Source of the DNA: Micromonospora rhizosphaerae
GTDB lineage: Bacteria > Actinomycetota > Actinomycetes > Mycobacteriales > Micromonosporaceae
Assembly (NCBI RefSeq): GCF_900091465.1
Contig: NZ_FMHV01000002.1
Span: 2,790,001-2,854,000, forward strand
Length of the DNA: 64,000 bases
Direction: 5' to 3'
Of this stretch, positions 51,320 to 59,373 are shown in pieces. Made by a program: the position numbers and the translations under genes. The notes beneath the pieces are model-generated. The model ran no database searches. It had not been told where the DNA came from and saw only the letters and a program-made list of their open reading frames with translations. Every line of letters begins with the position of its first letter. The first letter of the stretch is position 1.

Positions 51320-52561
51320 TCAGGTGCCGGGGGCGACCTCGATGATCACTCCGCTGGCCGGACGGGTCGGCATCCGGTGCAGCGGGATGTCGAGATCCTG
51401 CTCCGGCAGCCGATGATCCAGTCGGGCCAGCCGGACCGCGAGCGCCCGCAGCAACGCCACGGTGATCATCTCCCCCGGGCACCGGTGCCCGGTGCGCGGA
51501 TCGCCGCCGCCCTGCGGCACCAGCTCGAACTCGCCGATCTCCCGGTCGACGAAGCGGTCCGGGTCGAAGCGGTAGGGATCCGGCCAGCTCCGCGGGTCGT
51601 GGTTCTGCCCGTACAGGTCCAGCAGCACGATCGCGCCGGCTGGGATCCGCTCACCGCCCCAACTCAGCTCGGTCACCGCGCGCCCGCCGACGAAGGGCGC
51701 GAAGGGGTAGAAGCGCCGAATCTCGTGCGCGTACGCCTCGGCGAACGCCGGGTCGGCCGCGGCCAGTCGCCGGCGGTGCGCCGGCCACCGGTGCAGCGCA
51801 TGCCCGGCGAACGTGACGAACCAGGTCACCGCGACGGTCGGCCGGACGATGTTCAGCAACTCCACCGCGGCGGTACGCGGGTCGAGGAGGCCGCCATCGG
51901 CGTCCCGGTGCGCGGCGACGGCCTCGACCGCCGAGCCGGCCGGGACGCTTGCGTCGCCCCGGCGCACCCGCTGGACCAGGTCGTCCAGCCAGGCCTCGCG
52001 CCGGGCCCTGGCCCGCCGCGCCCGCCAGTGCCGGGGGCCGGCCGAGGCGAAACCGTCGACCAGGGCGACCAGGTCGGTGGCGACCTCGGGCACCTCCGGC
52101 TCGGCCAGCGGCACGCCGGTCCAGTCGCAGACCGCCCGGGTCAGCACCTCGGCCGTGGCGTCGAAGAGCACCACCGTCGGGCGGTCGGCCCAACCCCGGG
52201 CGGCCTCGTCCCAGGCGCGCTCGGCCCGGGCGACCAGGCCGTCGATGCCGCCGCCCATGAGCAGCCGCGTGAAGAGCGCCTTGCGTACCCGGTGGGCCTC
52301 GCCGTCGAGGCTGTGCACCCCGCCGTGGCCGAACAGGGTGCTCTGCACCGGGCCCGGGATCGCGTCCTGCCGGCGGATGTGCCACTCGTCGTAGAAGAAC
52401 CGGGCCGCCTCCGGCCCGTGCAGCGCCACCGCACGCTGCCCGCCCAGGCGGGTGGTGAGCACGTCCGAGTCCGCCCGGCGCAGTCGGTTCGGCAGCCAGG
52501 CGTACCCCTGCAGCACCAGCCGCAGGGTGTCGTCGAGGTGGCGGTTCCGGACGCGGGCCAT
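51320..52561 (-). CDS. CYP152-family cytochrome P450 (fatty-acid peroxygenase/decarboxylase type)
   Basis: A 413-residue P450. The heme-thiolate ligand is Cys361 in GHRCPGEM. The I-helix has LLNIVRPTVAVTWFVTFA: Arg240-Pro241 replaces the usual acid-alcohol pair, the hallmark of CYP152 enzymes, which use hydrogen peroxide and fatty acids without a redox partner. His83 in GVHSLDGEAH lies where the alkene-forming OleT has His85 and the hydroxylase P450-BSbeta has Gln. No ferredoxin or reductase gene is adjacent, consistent with peroxide use. ATG 52561 follows CAGGAAGGGG. Products may be hydroxy fatty acids or terminal alkenes. Confidence 0.9.
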   Translation of the reverse strand: MARVRNRHLDDTLRLVLQGYAWLPNRLRRADSDVLTTRLGGQRAVALHGPEAARFFYDEWHIRRQDAIPGPVQSTLFGHGGVHSLDGEAHRVRKALFTRLLMGGGIDGLVARAERAWDEAARGWADRPTVVLFDATAEVLTRAVCDWTGVPLAEPEVPEVATDLVALVDGFASAGPRHWRARRARARREAWLDDLVQRVRRGDASVPAGSAVEAVAAHRDADGGLLDPRTAAVELLNIVRPTVAVTWFVTFAGHALHRWPAHRRRLAAADPAFAEAYAHEIRRFYPFAPFVGGRAVTELSWGGERIPAGAIVLLDLYGQNHDPRSWPDPYRFDPDRFVDREIGEFELVPQGGGDPRTGHRCPGEMITVALLRALAVRLARLDHRLPEQDLDIPLHRMPTRPASGVIIEVAPGT

Positions 52562-52710
52562 GGCCCCTTCCTGCCCGCGTCGCCGGCCGCCAAACGCGGA
52601 GGCCACGCGCTGCCCGCGCCGCGACCGGCCGGTGCGGAGGCACCGCTCTGCCGGGCCCCGGGGCCGCGACCGGCCGTTGATGAGGCCAACCGACCTGCCC
52701 GCTACGCCGG

Positions 52711-53103
52711 TCACCCGCGCCGACTGACCCGCTCCGGGCGCATGCCGGTCGCCTCCTCCAGCGCGTTGTCCGGCAGATCCTCGCCGACCTGCTCGTCCGG
52801 GAAGGACCGGCGAGCCGGCGCGGGATCGGGCGCCCCGCCCGGCCCCGCCTCCTGCATGCGCGTCGGTTCGACCGACCCGAAGCCGTGCCGCCCCGCCGGC
52901 CTCCGTTCCGCGACGGGGGCGCCGGCCCGGCGCTCGCCCCGCCGACCCTCGGGCACCGCGGTGTCCTCGCTTCCCTCGTCCATCGGCGAGTCCTGGTCCG
53001 CGCCCCACGGCGCGTCGGCATCGAACCCGTCAGTGGTGCCCCACGGCGCCGCCGACTCCGGCCCTCGCTCGCCGTCCCTGCCCCGTCCGCCCTTGCTGGT
53101 CAT
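52711..53103 (-). CDS. hydrophilic disordered protein
   Basis: A 130-residue Gly/Arg/Asp/Pro/Glu-rich protein without membrane segments or a recognisable domain; it contains DADAPWGADQDSP and a short ordered-looking end (PDEQVGEDLPDNALEEATGM). ATG 53103 follows GCGAGGTGGCC. The frame has a biased third position typical of coding DNA here, but the sequence is low complexity, so gene status is moderately sure. Confidence 0.55.
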   Translation of the reverse strand: MTSKGGRGRDGERGPESAAPWGTTDGFDADAPWGADQDSPMDEGSEDTAVPEGRRGERRAGAPVAERRPAGRHGFGSVEPTRMQEAGPGGAPDPAPARRSFPDEQVGEDLPDNALEEATGMRPERVSRRG

Positions 53104-53259
53104 GGCCACCTCGCCTGGTCGGTTCGCCCCTGTGGGCGCTGATTGCCCGTCACCGCGCCGGTCATGCGCCGCCGACCGCGGCCCGTTGTCTCCGCCGCCC
53201 GACGCCGGAGAGGCCGGCGGCCACCTTCGGGTCGCCGGCCCGCTCGACGGGTGGGTGGG

Positions 53260-53985
53260 TCAGCCGGCCATCGCCATCCGCCGCTTGTTCGCGCCCTTCG
53301 CGCCCATCTTGCCGAGCTTCGGTGCGCCCTTCACGGTCATCTTGCCGAGCATCGGTGCGCCCTTCGCGCCCATCTTGCCGACCTTCGGTGCGCCCATCGC
53401 GGCCATCTTGCCGATCGCCATCGGCGCGGCCATCATGCCGCCGGCCCGGCCGAGTATTCCCCGGAACACCTGGCCCGGCTTCTGCTGCTCGCTCATGTAC
53501 GCCGTCACCACCACCAGCGCGCCGGTCAACGCCGGGACCGCCCACTGCAACAGCTTCAGCTGCCGCTGGCAGGAGGCGACGTTCGACGGGGTCTGGTGGT
53601 TCGGCTCGGTGGTCCCATCGACCGGCGTGCCGCCCGCCTTCTCCAACCGCTTGCCGAGCAGCCGGCTGTAGCCGGTGACGGCGAGCGCGCCGAGGGTCAG
53701 CCCGGTCTTCATCGCGCTCATCTTCGCCACCCCCGACTGGGCGGCGACCCGGGGGCTCTCGGTGACCAGCTCGCCCACCGAGCCGGCGAGGTGCGCGCCG
53801 ATCGCGGCGGCGTTCACGGGGGTCCACCGGGCCCAGCCCGCCGAAGCGACCGGTAACCGTTGGGTCGAATCGTCGACCCGTGCCGCGGCGCCGTTGACGC
53901 CGAGCGCTCCCATCAGCGAGCCGCCGAACCAGGCCGCCAGGCCCAGATCGTGCATCGAGCGTAGTGCGGTGTGCCGTTCGGACAT
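53260..53985 (-). CDS. membrane protein with Lys-Gly-Ala-Pro repeats
   Basis: A 241-residue protein beginning MSERHTALRSMHDLGLAAWFGG, with hydrophobic segments near 13-32, 58-68, 90-104 (LTLGALAVTGYSRLL) and 148-166 (VPALTGALVVVTAYM), so it probably spans the membrane about three to four times. The C-terminal 50 residues repeat a roughly 9-residue unit (GAPKVGKM, GAKGAPMLGKM, TVKGAPKLGKM, GAKGANK), basic and Ala/Gly/Pro-rich like bacterial histone-H1-like tails. The repeat could bind nucleic acid or the envelope; this is inference. The N-terminal domain is common in actinobacteria without known function. GGAGGGGG precedes ATG 53985. Confidence 0.75.
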   Translation of the reverse strand: MSERHTALRSMHDLGLAAWFGGSLMGALGVNGAAARVDDSTQRLPVASAGWARWTPVNAAAIGAHLAGSVGELVTESPRVAAQSGVAKMSAMKTGLTLGALAVTGYSRLLGKRLEKAGGTPVDGTTEPNHQTPSNVASCQRQLKLLQWAVPALTGALVVVTAYMSEQQKPGQVFRGILGRAGGMMAAPMAIGKMAAMGAPKVGKMGAKGAPMLGKMTVKGAPKLGKMGAKGANKRRMAMAG

Positions 53986-54191
53986 CTGATCCCCCTCCGC
54001 CGTGTTCGGGCGCTGCCGCTTACCCGCCATCCGGGCGAGTACGCACCCGGGTTTCGGGGCGTCGGGCTGGCCGGCGCGCGCTGCGCGTCCGGTTCCGGGC
54101 GGCGCGTCCGGGTCGCGCCGTCGTCGGAAGGAGTCGACGGGGGCGGTGCGGGTAGGCCGAGGGCACGGACCACGAGTGGGAGGAGAGCCGG

Positions 54192-54362
54192 ATGACGCAG
54201 GCCGACGAGAACCGCGAGAAGACCGCCAAGACGGACGCGTTGCTGATGCGCCCGGGCAACGACCCGCACCGGTATGCGGGGCAGGAGCCCCCGCCGCGGG
54301 AGCGGGGCGAGACGCGGGTCGAACGGGACGGTCAGATGGTCCCCGTGAAGCAGGAGGAGTGA
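54192..54362 (+). CDS. 56-residue hydrophilic protein
   Basis: ATG 54192, with GGGAGGAGAG six to twelve bases upstream, opens 56 codons: MTQADENREKTAKTDALLMR ... GQMVPVKQEE, ending in TGA. It is highly charged and without a membrane segment. No family recognised. The strong ribosome site and clean stop suggest a real gene. It is divergent from the repeat membrane protein and convergent with the hydrolase. Confidence 0.6.
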   Translation: MTQADENREKTAKTDALLMRPGNDPHRYAGQEPPPRERGETRVERDGQMVPVKQEE

Positions 54363-54410
54363 CCCAGGTCGGTCGGGCGGTGCCGGCCGCCGCCCGACCG
54401 ACCGGTCCGG

Positions 54411-55274
54411 TCAGCGGCGAGGCAGCGTCGCGGCGAACGCGGCCACCCGGGCGGCCAGCGCGGTCGCGGCGCGGACCCAGGTGAAGTGGTCCAGCGGCGC
54501 GCCCGCCTCCGCCACCGTGTAACGGTGCCGGGTGACCGGCGCGGCGGTGAGCTTGCCGCAGAGGTGGTCCATGGTGCCGTGCGGCGTGTACTGGTCGTCG
54601 TCCACGCTGATCGCCAGCACCGGCGTGCGGACCGAGCGCACGGCGGCCTCGGCGTCCACCCCGTCGAGCATGGGGAACCGGCCGGTCCGCGCGGTGTAAG
54701 CCCAGTCCCGGATCACCCCGCGCGCCTGCCGGCCGCCGAAGCCCCACCCCGGCCAGACCCCGAGCAGCCGGGCGGTGGCCGCGATGCCCTGGGTGTACGG
54801 CAGCACCCCGTACCGGCGTGGGCCGGGGTAGGCGCGCCAGAACGGCACGCCGACGGCGACGAGGGCCAGTCCGTCCACCGCGTCCCGATCGTGCAGGCCC
54901 TGGTGCAGCAGCGCGACCTGCCCGCCGAGGGAGTGCCCGAGCAGCAGCCGGGTGCGCCCGTCCAGCCGGGGCTTGAGCGCCTCGAGCACGGTGCCGACGT
55001 CGCCGGCGAGCTCGGCGTAACCGTACCGGCAGGAGCGGGCGGGGACGGGGGTGCTCTCGCCGGTGCCGCGCAGGTCGGCCACGGCGACGCCGAGGCCGGC
55101 GGCGCGCAGCGCGGCGGCGAACGGCCGGTAGTACCGGGCCCGGACCCCCATCGCCGGCCAGATAACCACCATCGGCGCGTCCGGCACGCCGTTCGGATCG
55201 GGGTACGTCTGCACCCCGATCCGGCCGCCGTCGATGTCGATGAACTCCTGGCTGTACTCCACGCTCCCGCTCAC
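54411..55274 (-). CDS. alpha/beta hydrolase
   Basis: A 287-residue alpha/beta hydrolase with the nucleophile elbow GHSLGG (LLLGHSLGGQVALLHQ), an oxyanion region near VVIWPAMGVRARYYRP, the acidic residue in ISVDDDQYTP and the catalytic His in APLDHFTWVR. It resembles serine aminopeptidase/lysophospholipase-like hydrolases. It lies 22 bp downstream of the GT9 gene on the same strand and may be the last gene of the heptose operon, or have its own promoter. A short 7-bp hairpin lies at 55279-55293 between them. Confidence 0.85.
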   Translation of the reverse strand: MSGSVEYSQEFIDIDGGRIGVQTYPDPNGVPDAPMVVIWPAMGVRARYYRPFAAALRAAGLGVAVADLRGTGESTPVPARSCRYGYAELAGDVGTVLEALKPRLDGRTRLLLGHSLGGQVALLHQGLHDRDAVDGLALVAVGVPFWRAYPGPRRYGVLPYTQGIAATARLLGVWPGWGFGGRQARGVIRDWAYTARTGRFPMLDGVDAEAAVRSVRTPVLAISVDDDQYTPHGTMDHLCGKLTAAPVTRHRYTVAEAGAPLDHFTWVRAATALAARVAAFAATLPRR

Positions 55275-55296
55275 CGGCTCAGCCTAAGGCTGAAAG

Positions 55297-56280
55297 CTAC
55301 CGGCGGGTAGCACGGGTGTTAACAGGGGCCCCGGCTTTAGCGGAGGCGTCAAGGGGCCGTTCCGTCCCGCTCAGGCTGCGGTCGACGGCGGCGAGCACCG
55401 TCGGCACGTCCAGCGCCGCGAGCGCCGGATGCGGCACGGCGTCGGCCGGTCGCTGTGGCCCTACCCAGAGCGCCTGGTGCCACGGCCGGTCCGGCGGCGG
55501 CCCCCACCGCGTCGGGGCGACCGGCCCGAAGAGCAGCACGGACGGGACGGCGTAGGCGGTGGCGAGGTGCCCGATGCCGGTGTCGCCGCTGATCACCAGG
55601 CGGGCGTGGGCGACCAGCTCGGCAAGCTCGCCGAGGTCGGTCTTCCCGGCCAGCACCGCGGCGGCGGGCAGCTCGGCCCGGCGCGCCACCTCCTCGGCGA
55701 TGCCCCGCTCCCCGGGGGCGCCGGTCACCACCACCCGGTGCCCCCGCCCGGCCAGCTCCCGGGCCACCGCCGCGAAGCGGGCCGGCGGCCAGCGCCGCTG
55801 CGCGGCCTTCGCTCCCGGGTGGACGATGCTCACCCCGGCCGGCACCCGGCCCGGCTCGGGGCGGCGTAGCGCCAGGTCGGTCCGGTCGGCGGGAATGCCG
55901 TACCAGGCCAGCAGTCGGCACCACCGGTCGATCTCGTGCTCCTCGGCCCGCCAGTCCGGGCCGTCGAGGTGCCCGGCCTCGGCGTTGGCGAAGGCGAGCA
56001 GCCGGCGCGGGCGGGCGGCGGCCAGCATCCGGTGCGACCGCGGGCCCCGCCCGTGCAGGTTGACCGCCAGCTCCGGCGGCGGTCCCGTCCACTCCAGGTG
56101 GCCCAGCCCGTCCGCCTCGACCAGCCGGTCGATCCCGCCGACCAGCTCGACCAGCGGGGTCAACCAGCGCGGCGCGACCAGCGCCAGCTCCCGATCGGGG
56201 TACGCGGAGCGCAGCGCCCGCAGCGCCGGCACCCCGGTGACGAGGTCGCCGACGCCGAGCGCGCGGAGGACGAGGATCAC
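55297..56280 (-). CDS. GT9 glycosyltransferase (heptosyltransferase-like)
   Basis: A 327-residue glycosyltransferase family 9 protein: ILVLRALGVGDLVTGVPALRAL N-terminal motif, HPGAKAAQRRWPPARFAAVAREL, and LVISGDTGIGHLATAYAVPSVLLFGPVAP, the ADP-binding signature of LPS heptosyltransferases. It probably transfers a heptose from the ADP-heptose made by this operon. GTG 56280 is chosen because it overlaps the SDR stop (GTGA). It is the second GT9 in the cluster; the other is fused to GmhB. Confidence 0.9.
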   Translation of the reverse strand: MILVLRALGVGDLVTGVPALRALRSAYPDRELALVAPRWLTPLVELVGGIDRLVEADGLGHLEWTGPPPELAVNLHGRGPRSHRMLAAARPRRLLAFANAEAGHLDGPDWRAEEHEIDRWCRLLAWYGIPADRTDLALRRPEPGRVPAGVSIVHPGAKAAQRRWPPARFAAVARELAGRGHRVVVTGAPGERGIAEEVARRAELPAAAVLAGKTDLGELAELVAHARLVISGDTGIGHLATAYAVPSVLLFGPVAPTRWGPPPDRPWHQALWVGPQRPADAVPHPALAALDVPTVLAAVDRSLSGTERPLDASAKAGAPVNTRATRR

Positions 56281-56972
56281 GGGTACGACGACTCCTGCTC
56301 GGCACAGACCACCAGCTCCCGTACCGCGCAGCCGGCGGGCTGGGAGAGGGCGAACATGATCGCGGCGGCGGTGTCGGCCGGGTCGTTGAGGATCGCGTCC
56401 GGGCCGGGCTGGTACTGCTCGTCCCGGTCGTCGAAGAACGCCGTCCGCATCCCGCCCGGGATCAGCAGCGTCACCCCGACCTTTCCGGCCAGCTCGGCCG
56501 CGAGGGCCCGGGTGAAGCCGACCACCCCGAACTTCGCCGCGCAGTAGGCGGTGGCGTCGCTGACCGCCTTGACGCCCAGCGTGGAGGCGACGGTGACCAC
56601 CGTGCCGTGCGAGCGCTCCAGGTGCGGCACCGCGGCCCGGATCACCGCGGCGGTGCCGAGCAGGTTGATCGCCACGATCCGGTCCCAGGTCTTGCCGGGG
56701 ACGTCGGCCAGCCTGCCCGGCACGTCCATGCCGGCCGCGGTGACCACGCCGTCCAGCCCGCCGGCCTGCTCGGCGAGTTGCCGGGTGGCCGCCTCGGCGG
56801 CGCGGGTGTCGGCCAGGTCGCACTCGACCCACGGCACCCCGTCGGGCGGCGGCTGCCGGTCCAGCACGTACGGCCGTCCGCCGGCCTTGGTCACCGCGGT
56901 CACCACCGCCGCGCCGAGGCCGCTCGACCCGCCGGTGACGAGGACGGCCGATCCGTTCATGTCCCTGCTCAT
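56277..56972 (-). CDS. SDR-family oxidoreductase
   Basis: A 231-residue short-chain dehydrogenase: AVLVTGGSSGLGAAVV nucleotide loop, VTAAGMD strand, catalytic Ser in VASTLGV and YCAAKFG (Tyr-x-x-x-Lys). It lacks the length and motifs of HldD, the ADP-heptose 6-epimerase, so it is a classical SDR acting on another step, perhaps modifying a sugar. Start ATG 56972 overlaps the HldE stop; an internal ATG 56960 is possible. Confidence 0.87.
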   Translation of the reverse strand: MSRDMNGSAVLVTGGSSGLGAAVVTAVTKAGGRPYVLDRQPPPDGVPWVECDLADTRAAEAATRQLAEQAGGLDGVVTAAGMDVPGRLADVPGKTWDRIVAINLLGTAAVIRAAVPHLERSHGTVVTVASTLGVKAVSDATAYCAAKFGVVGFTRALAAELAGKVGVTLLIPGGMRTAFFDDRDEQYQPGPDAILNDPADTAAAIMFALSQPAGCAVRELVVCAEQESSYP

Positions 56973-58381
56973 ATCGCTCCCTTGACGAGATGGAGGCCGC
57001 GCCGGCGCGCGGCGCTGATGGTGCCGGTGGTGGACCGGCCGGCCAGGTACGGGACGGTGACGACCCGCCCGCCCCAGCGGTGGATCAGCTCCGCCTCGGG
57101 AAGTTCGGGGCCGCCCGCTCCGGCGTAGTCGCCGCCCTTGACCCAGACGTCGGGGCGCAGCCGGGTCAGCACCCGGTGCGGGGTCGGCTCGTCGAAGACC
57201 ACCACCGCGTCGACGCAGTCCAGCGCCGTGAGCAGCCGGGCCCGGTCGGCCTCCGGGTTGACCGGTCGCTCCGGCCCCTTCAGGCCGCGCACGCTCCGGT
57301 CGGAGTTGAGGCAGACCACCAGGCAGTCGCCGAGGCGGCGGGCCGCCTGGAGGGTGGCGACGTGCCCGGCGTGCAGGATGTCGAAGCAGCCGCCGGTGGC
57401 GACCACGGTGCCGCCGTCGGCGCGTACCTCGGCCACGAGACCCTCGGCGGTGCGCGCCGGCGCCAGGGCGGGCCGCCGCTTCCGCTCCCGGTGCAGGCCG
57501 GCCGCCCCGCCCGCCGCGACGTACGCGGACGCGGCCGCCACCGCCTCCCCCACCGCCTCGGCGACCGGCGCGCCGTCGCCGAGCGTCAGCGCGGCGGTGG
57601 CGGCGAACCGGTCGCCGGCACCGCAGGCGTCCTCGACGCGGTCCAGGGCGGACGGTGGCGGGACGACCAGCGGGGTGCCGCCGGAGTGGCAGAGCACCGC
57701 GCCGTCCGCGCCCATGGTCACCGCGACGGCGCCGACCCGCCAGCGTCGGCGCAGCTCGTGGCCGGCGCGGGTGGCGGTGGAGAGCGGCGAGCCGGCGCCC
57801 GCGTCCCCGGTGAGCTGCCGGAGCTCCGCGAGGTTCGGGGTGGTCAGCCGGGCCCCGGCCACGGCCCCCGGGCCGCGCGGATGCGGGTCCCAGACCACCG
57901 GGGCGGAGGAATCGGCCAGCGCCGCCCGCAGCGTCGGCTGCCGGACCAGCCCCCGGCCGTAGTCGCTGACCAGGATGGCCCGGGCACCCGCCAGCACCTC
58001 CAGCGCCGCCTGGGGCGGCTCGCCGGGTGGCTGCGGGTCGCCGCCGCGGTCCAGCCGGAGCAGCGTCTGCCCGCCGGACCGTAGCCGGATCTTCTCGGCG
58101 GTCGCGCCCGGCAGGTGCAGCGGGAAGAGCTGCACCCCGGCGGCGGTGAGCAGTTCGGCGAGCCGGGCCCCGCCGGCGTCGTCGGCGAGCGCGGTGACCA
58201 GCGCGACCTCGGTGCCCTGGGCGGCGGCGAGCAGGGCGGCCAGGCCGGCACCACCGGGCCGGTCGATGCCCGAGCGCTCGTCCAGCACCGGTACGGGCGC
58301 GTCCGGGCAGACGCGGCTCACCGTCCCGGTGACGTCCCGGTCCAGCAGCGCGTCGCCGACCACCACGAGCGGCCCGTTCAC
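56969..58381 (-). CDS. hldE: bifunctional heptose-7-phosphate kinase / heptose-1-phosphate adenylyltransferase
   Basis: A 470-residue HldE-type protein. Residues 1-300 are a PfkB/ribokinase domain with the catalytic DACGAGDRFAA; residues about 320-470 are a nucleotidyltransferase with GGCFDILHAGHVATLQAARR, VVCLNSDRSVRGLKGPERPVN and RPDVWVKGGDY. It would make D-glycero-beta-D-manno-heptose 1,7-bisphosphate and later ADP-D-glycero-beta-D-manno-heptose. The GTG 58381 overlaps the GmhA stop (GTGA) and follows GGGTGGA; ATG 58393 is an alternative. GmhA and GmhB, needed for the other steps, are encoded next to it. Confidence 0.93.
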   Translation of the reverse strand: MNGPLVVVGDALLDRDVTGTVSRVCPDAPVPVLDERSGIDRPGGAGLAALLAAAQGTEVALVTALADDAGGARLAELLTAAGVQLFPLHLPGATAEKIRLRSGGQTLLRLDRGGDPQPPGEPPQAALEVLAGARAILVSDYGRGLVRQPTLRAALADSSAPVVWDPHPRGPGAVAGARLTTPNLAELRQLTGDAGAGSPLSTATRAGHELRRRWRVGAVAVTMGADGAVLCHSGGTPLVVPPPSALDRVEDACGAGDRFAATAALTLGDGAPVAEAVGEAVAAASAYVAAGGAAGLHRERKRRPALAPARTAEGLVAEVRADGGTVVATGGCFDILHAGHVATLQAARRLGDCLVVCLNSDRSVRGLKGPERPVNPEADRARLLTALDCVDAVVVFDEPTPHRVLTRLRPDVWVKGGDYAGAGGPELPEAELIHRWGGRVVTVPYLAGRSTTGTISAARRRGLHLVKGAI

Positions 58382-59373
58382 GATTCCACCCATCCGGTGC
58401 CGGTGGACCGCGGCCTGTCGCCGCTCGCCGGACGGCCGTCGCGCGCGTGCCGGTTGGGCGGGTCTCCGTTCGTGCCGTGCCCGCTTGCGCTGTGGCCATC
58501 ATGGTCGTTGCGTCCGTGGCCGTTCAATGCGTGCCCGTCAACGCCGTGGCCGTTGTGCCCGTGCCCGGCCACGCCGTGGCCGTCCATGGCGTGCCCGTCG
58601 ATCCCGGGTCCGTTCCAGCCGTGGCCGTTGCGTCCGGGCGTGGCCCGGGCCACGCCGATCCCGGCCAGCACCGGGCCCGTCCAGCCGGCGGACACCGGGC
58701 GGGTCCGCCGGTCGTCGTCGGCCTGCCCGTCGCTGCCCGCACCGGGCCACCGGGCGGTGCCGGTGGTCGTGGGCGCGGGCCCGGTCGTCGTGGGCAGTTG
58801 CCGGACCAGCGGCAGCGCCTGCTCGACGTACTCGCAGAGCAGATGCGTGGATACCAGGTGGAGTTCCTGCACGACCTGGCCGTCCGGCGACGGCACGGCC
58901 AGCACCTCCTCGCAGAGGTCGGCGAGGGGGTTGGGGGTGGGTCCGGTGAAGGCCCAGCAGCGCAGGCCGGTGTCGCGGCCGGCGTGGGCGGCGGTGAGGA
59001 GGTTGGTGCTGGTGCCGCTGGTGGACATGAGCAGGAGGATGTCGTCGGCTCGGCCGTGGGCGCGGACCTGGCGGGCGAAGACCTCGTGGTAGCCGTAGTC
59101 GTTGCCGATGGCGGTCAGGGCGGAGGTGTCGGCGTGCAGGGCGATGGCGGACAGCGGTTCGCGGTCGTCGCGGAGTTTGCCGACGAGTTCGGCGGTGAGG
59201 TGCTGGGCCTCGGCGGCGCTGCCGCCGTTGCCGGCCACCAGCAGCCGGCCGCCCCGCGCGAGGGTCCAGGCCAGCTCGGCGCCCCAGCCGGCGAGCCGTT
59301 CGGCCTCCCGCCGGTACGGCAGCAGCGCCGCCGCCAGGCCGGAGAGGTGGGCGTCCAGGGTGGAGACTCTCAT
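58378..59373 (-). CDS. gmhA: sedoheptulose-7-phosphate isomerase GmhA with long His/Gly-rich tail
   Basis: Residues 1-192 are a SIS-domain GmhA: AGNGGSAAEAQHLTAELVGKL and the zinc/active-site residues His58, Glu62, Gln169 and His177, spaced exactly as in E. coli GmhA (His61, Glu65, Gln172, His180). It isomerises sedoheptulose 7-phosphate to D-glycero-D-manno-heptose 7-phosphate. Residues 193-331 are an extra tail, with a low-complexity zone 248-301 made of GH, NGHG and DGHA units with eleven histidines. Usual GmhA proteins stop near 190-200, so the tail is a striking addition, perhaps a metal store or sticky linker. Its ATG overlaps the GT4 stop (TGATG). Confidence 0.92.
   Translation of the reverse strand: MRVSTLDAHLSGLAAALLPYRREAERLAGWGAELAWTLARGGRLLVAGNGGSAAEAQHLTAELVGKLRDDREPLSAIALHADTSALTAIGNDYGYHEVFARQVRAHGRADDILLLMSTSGTSTNLLTAAHAGRDTGLRCWAFTGPTPNPLADLCEEVLAVPSPDGQVVQELHLVSTHLLCEYVEQALPLVRQLPTTTGPAPTTTGTARWPGAGSDGQADDDRRTRPVSAGWTGPVLAGIGVARATPGRNGHGWNGPGIDGHAMDGHGVAGHGHNGHGVDGHALNGHGRNDHDGHSASGHGTNGDPPNRHARDGRPASGDRPRSTGTGWVES
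58473..58632 (-). repeat. degenerate repeat encoding NGHG/DGHA units
   Basis: Degenerate 12- to 18-bp units built on AACGGCCACGG/GACGGGCACGC on the minus strand encode the histidine/glycine-rich tail of GmhA (residues 248-301). The irregular units suggest slippage-driven growth inside a gene. Confidence 0.7.

Noticed and set aside
53290..53420. Short repeated units as a possible CRISPR array
   Set aside because: The units are contiguous, degenerate and in frame, encoding a protein repeat; there are no spacers of constant length and no cas genes.
56277..56972. The SDR in the heptose operon as HldD epimerase
   Set aside because: At 231 residues with a classical TGGSSGLG loop it is too short and lacks the extended-SDR features of HldD.
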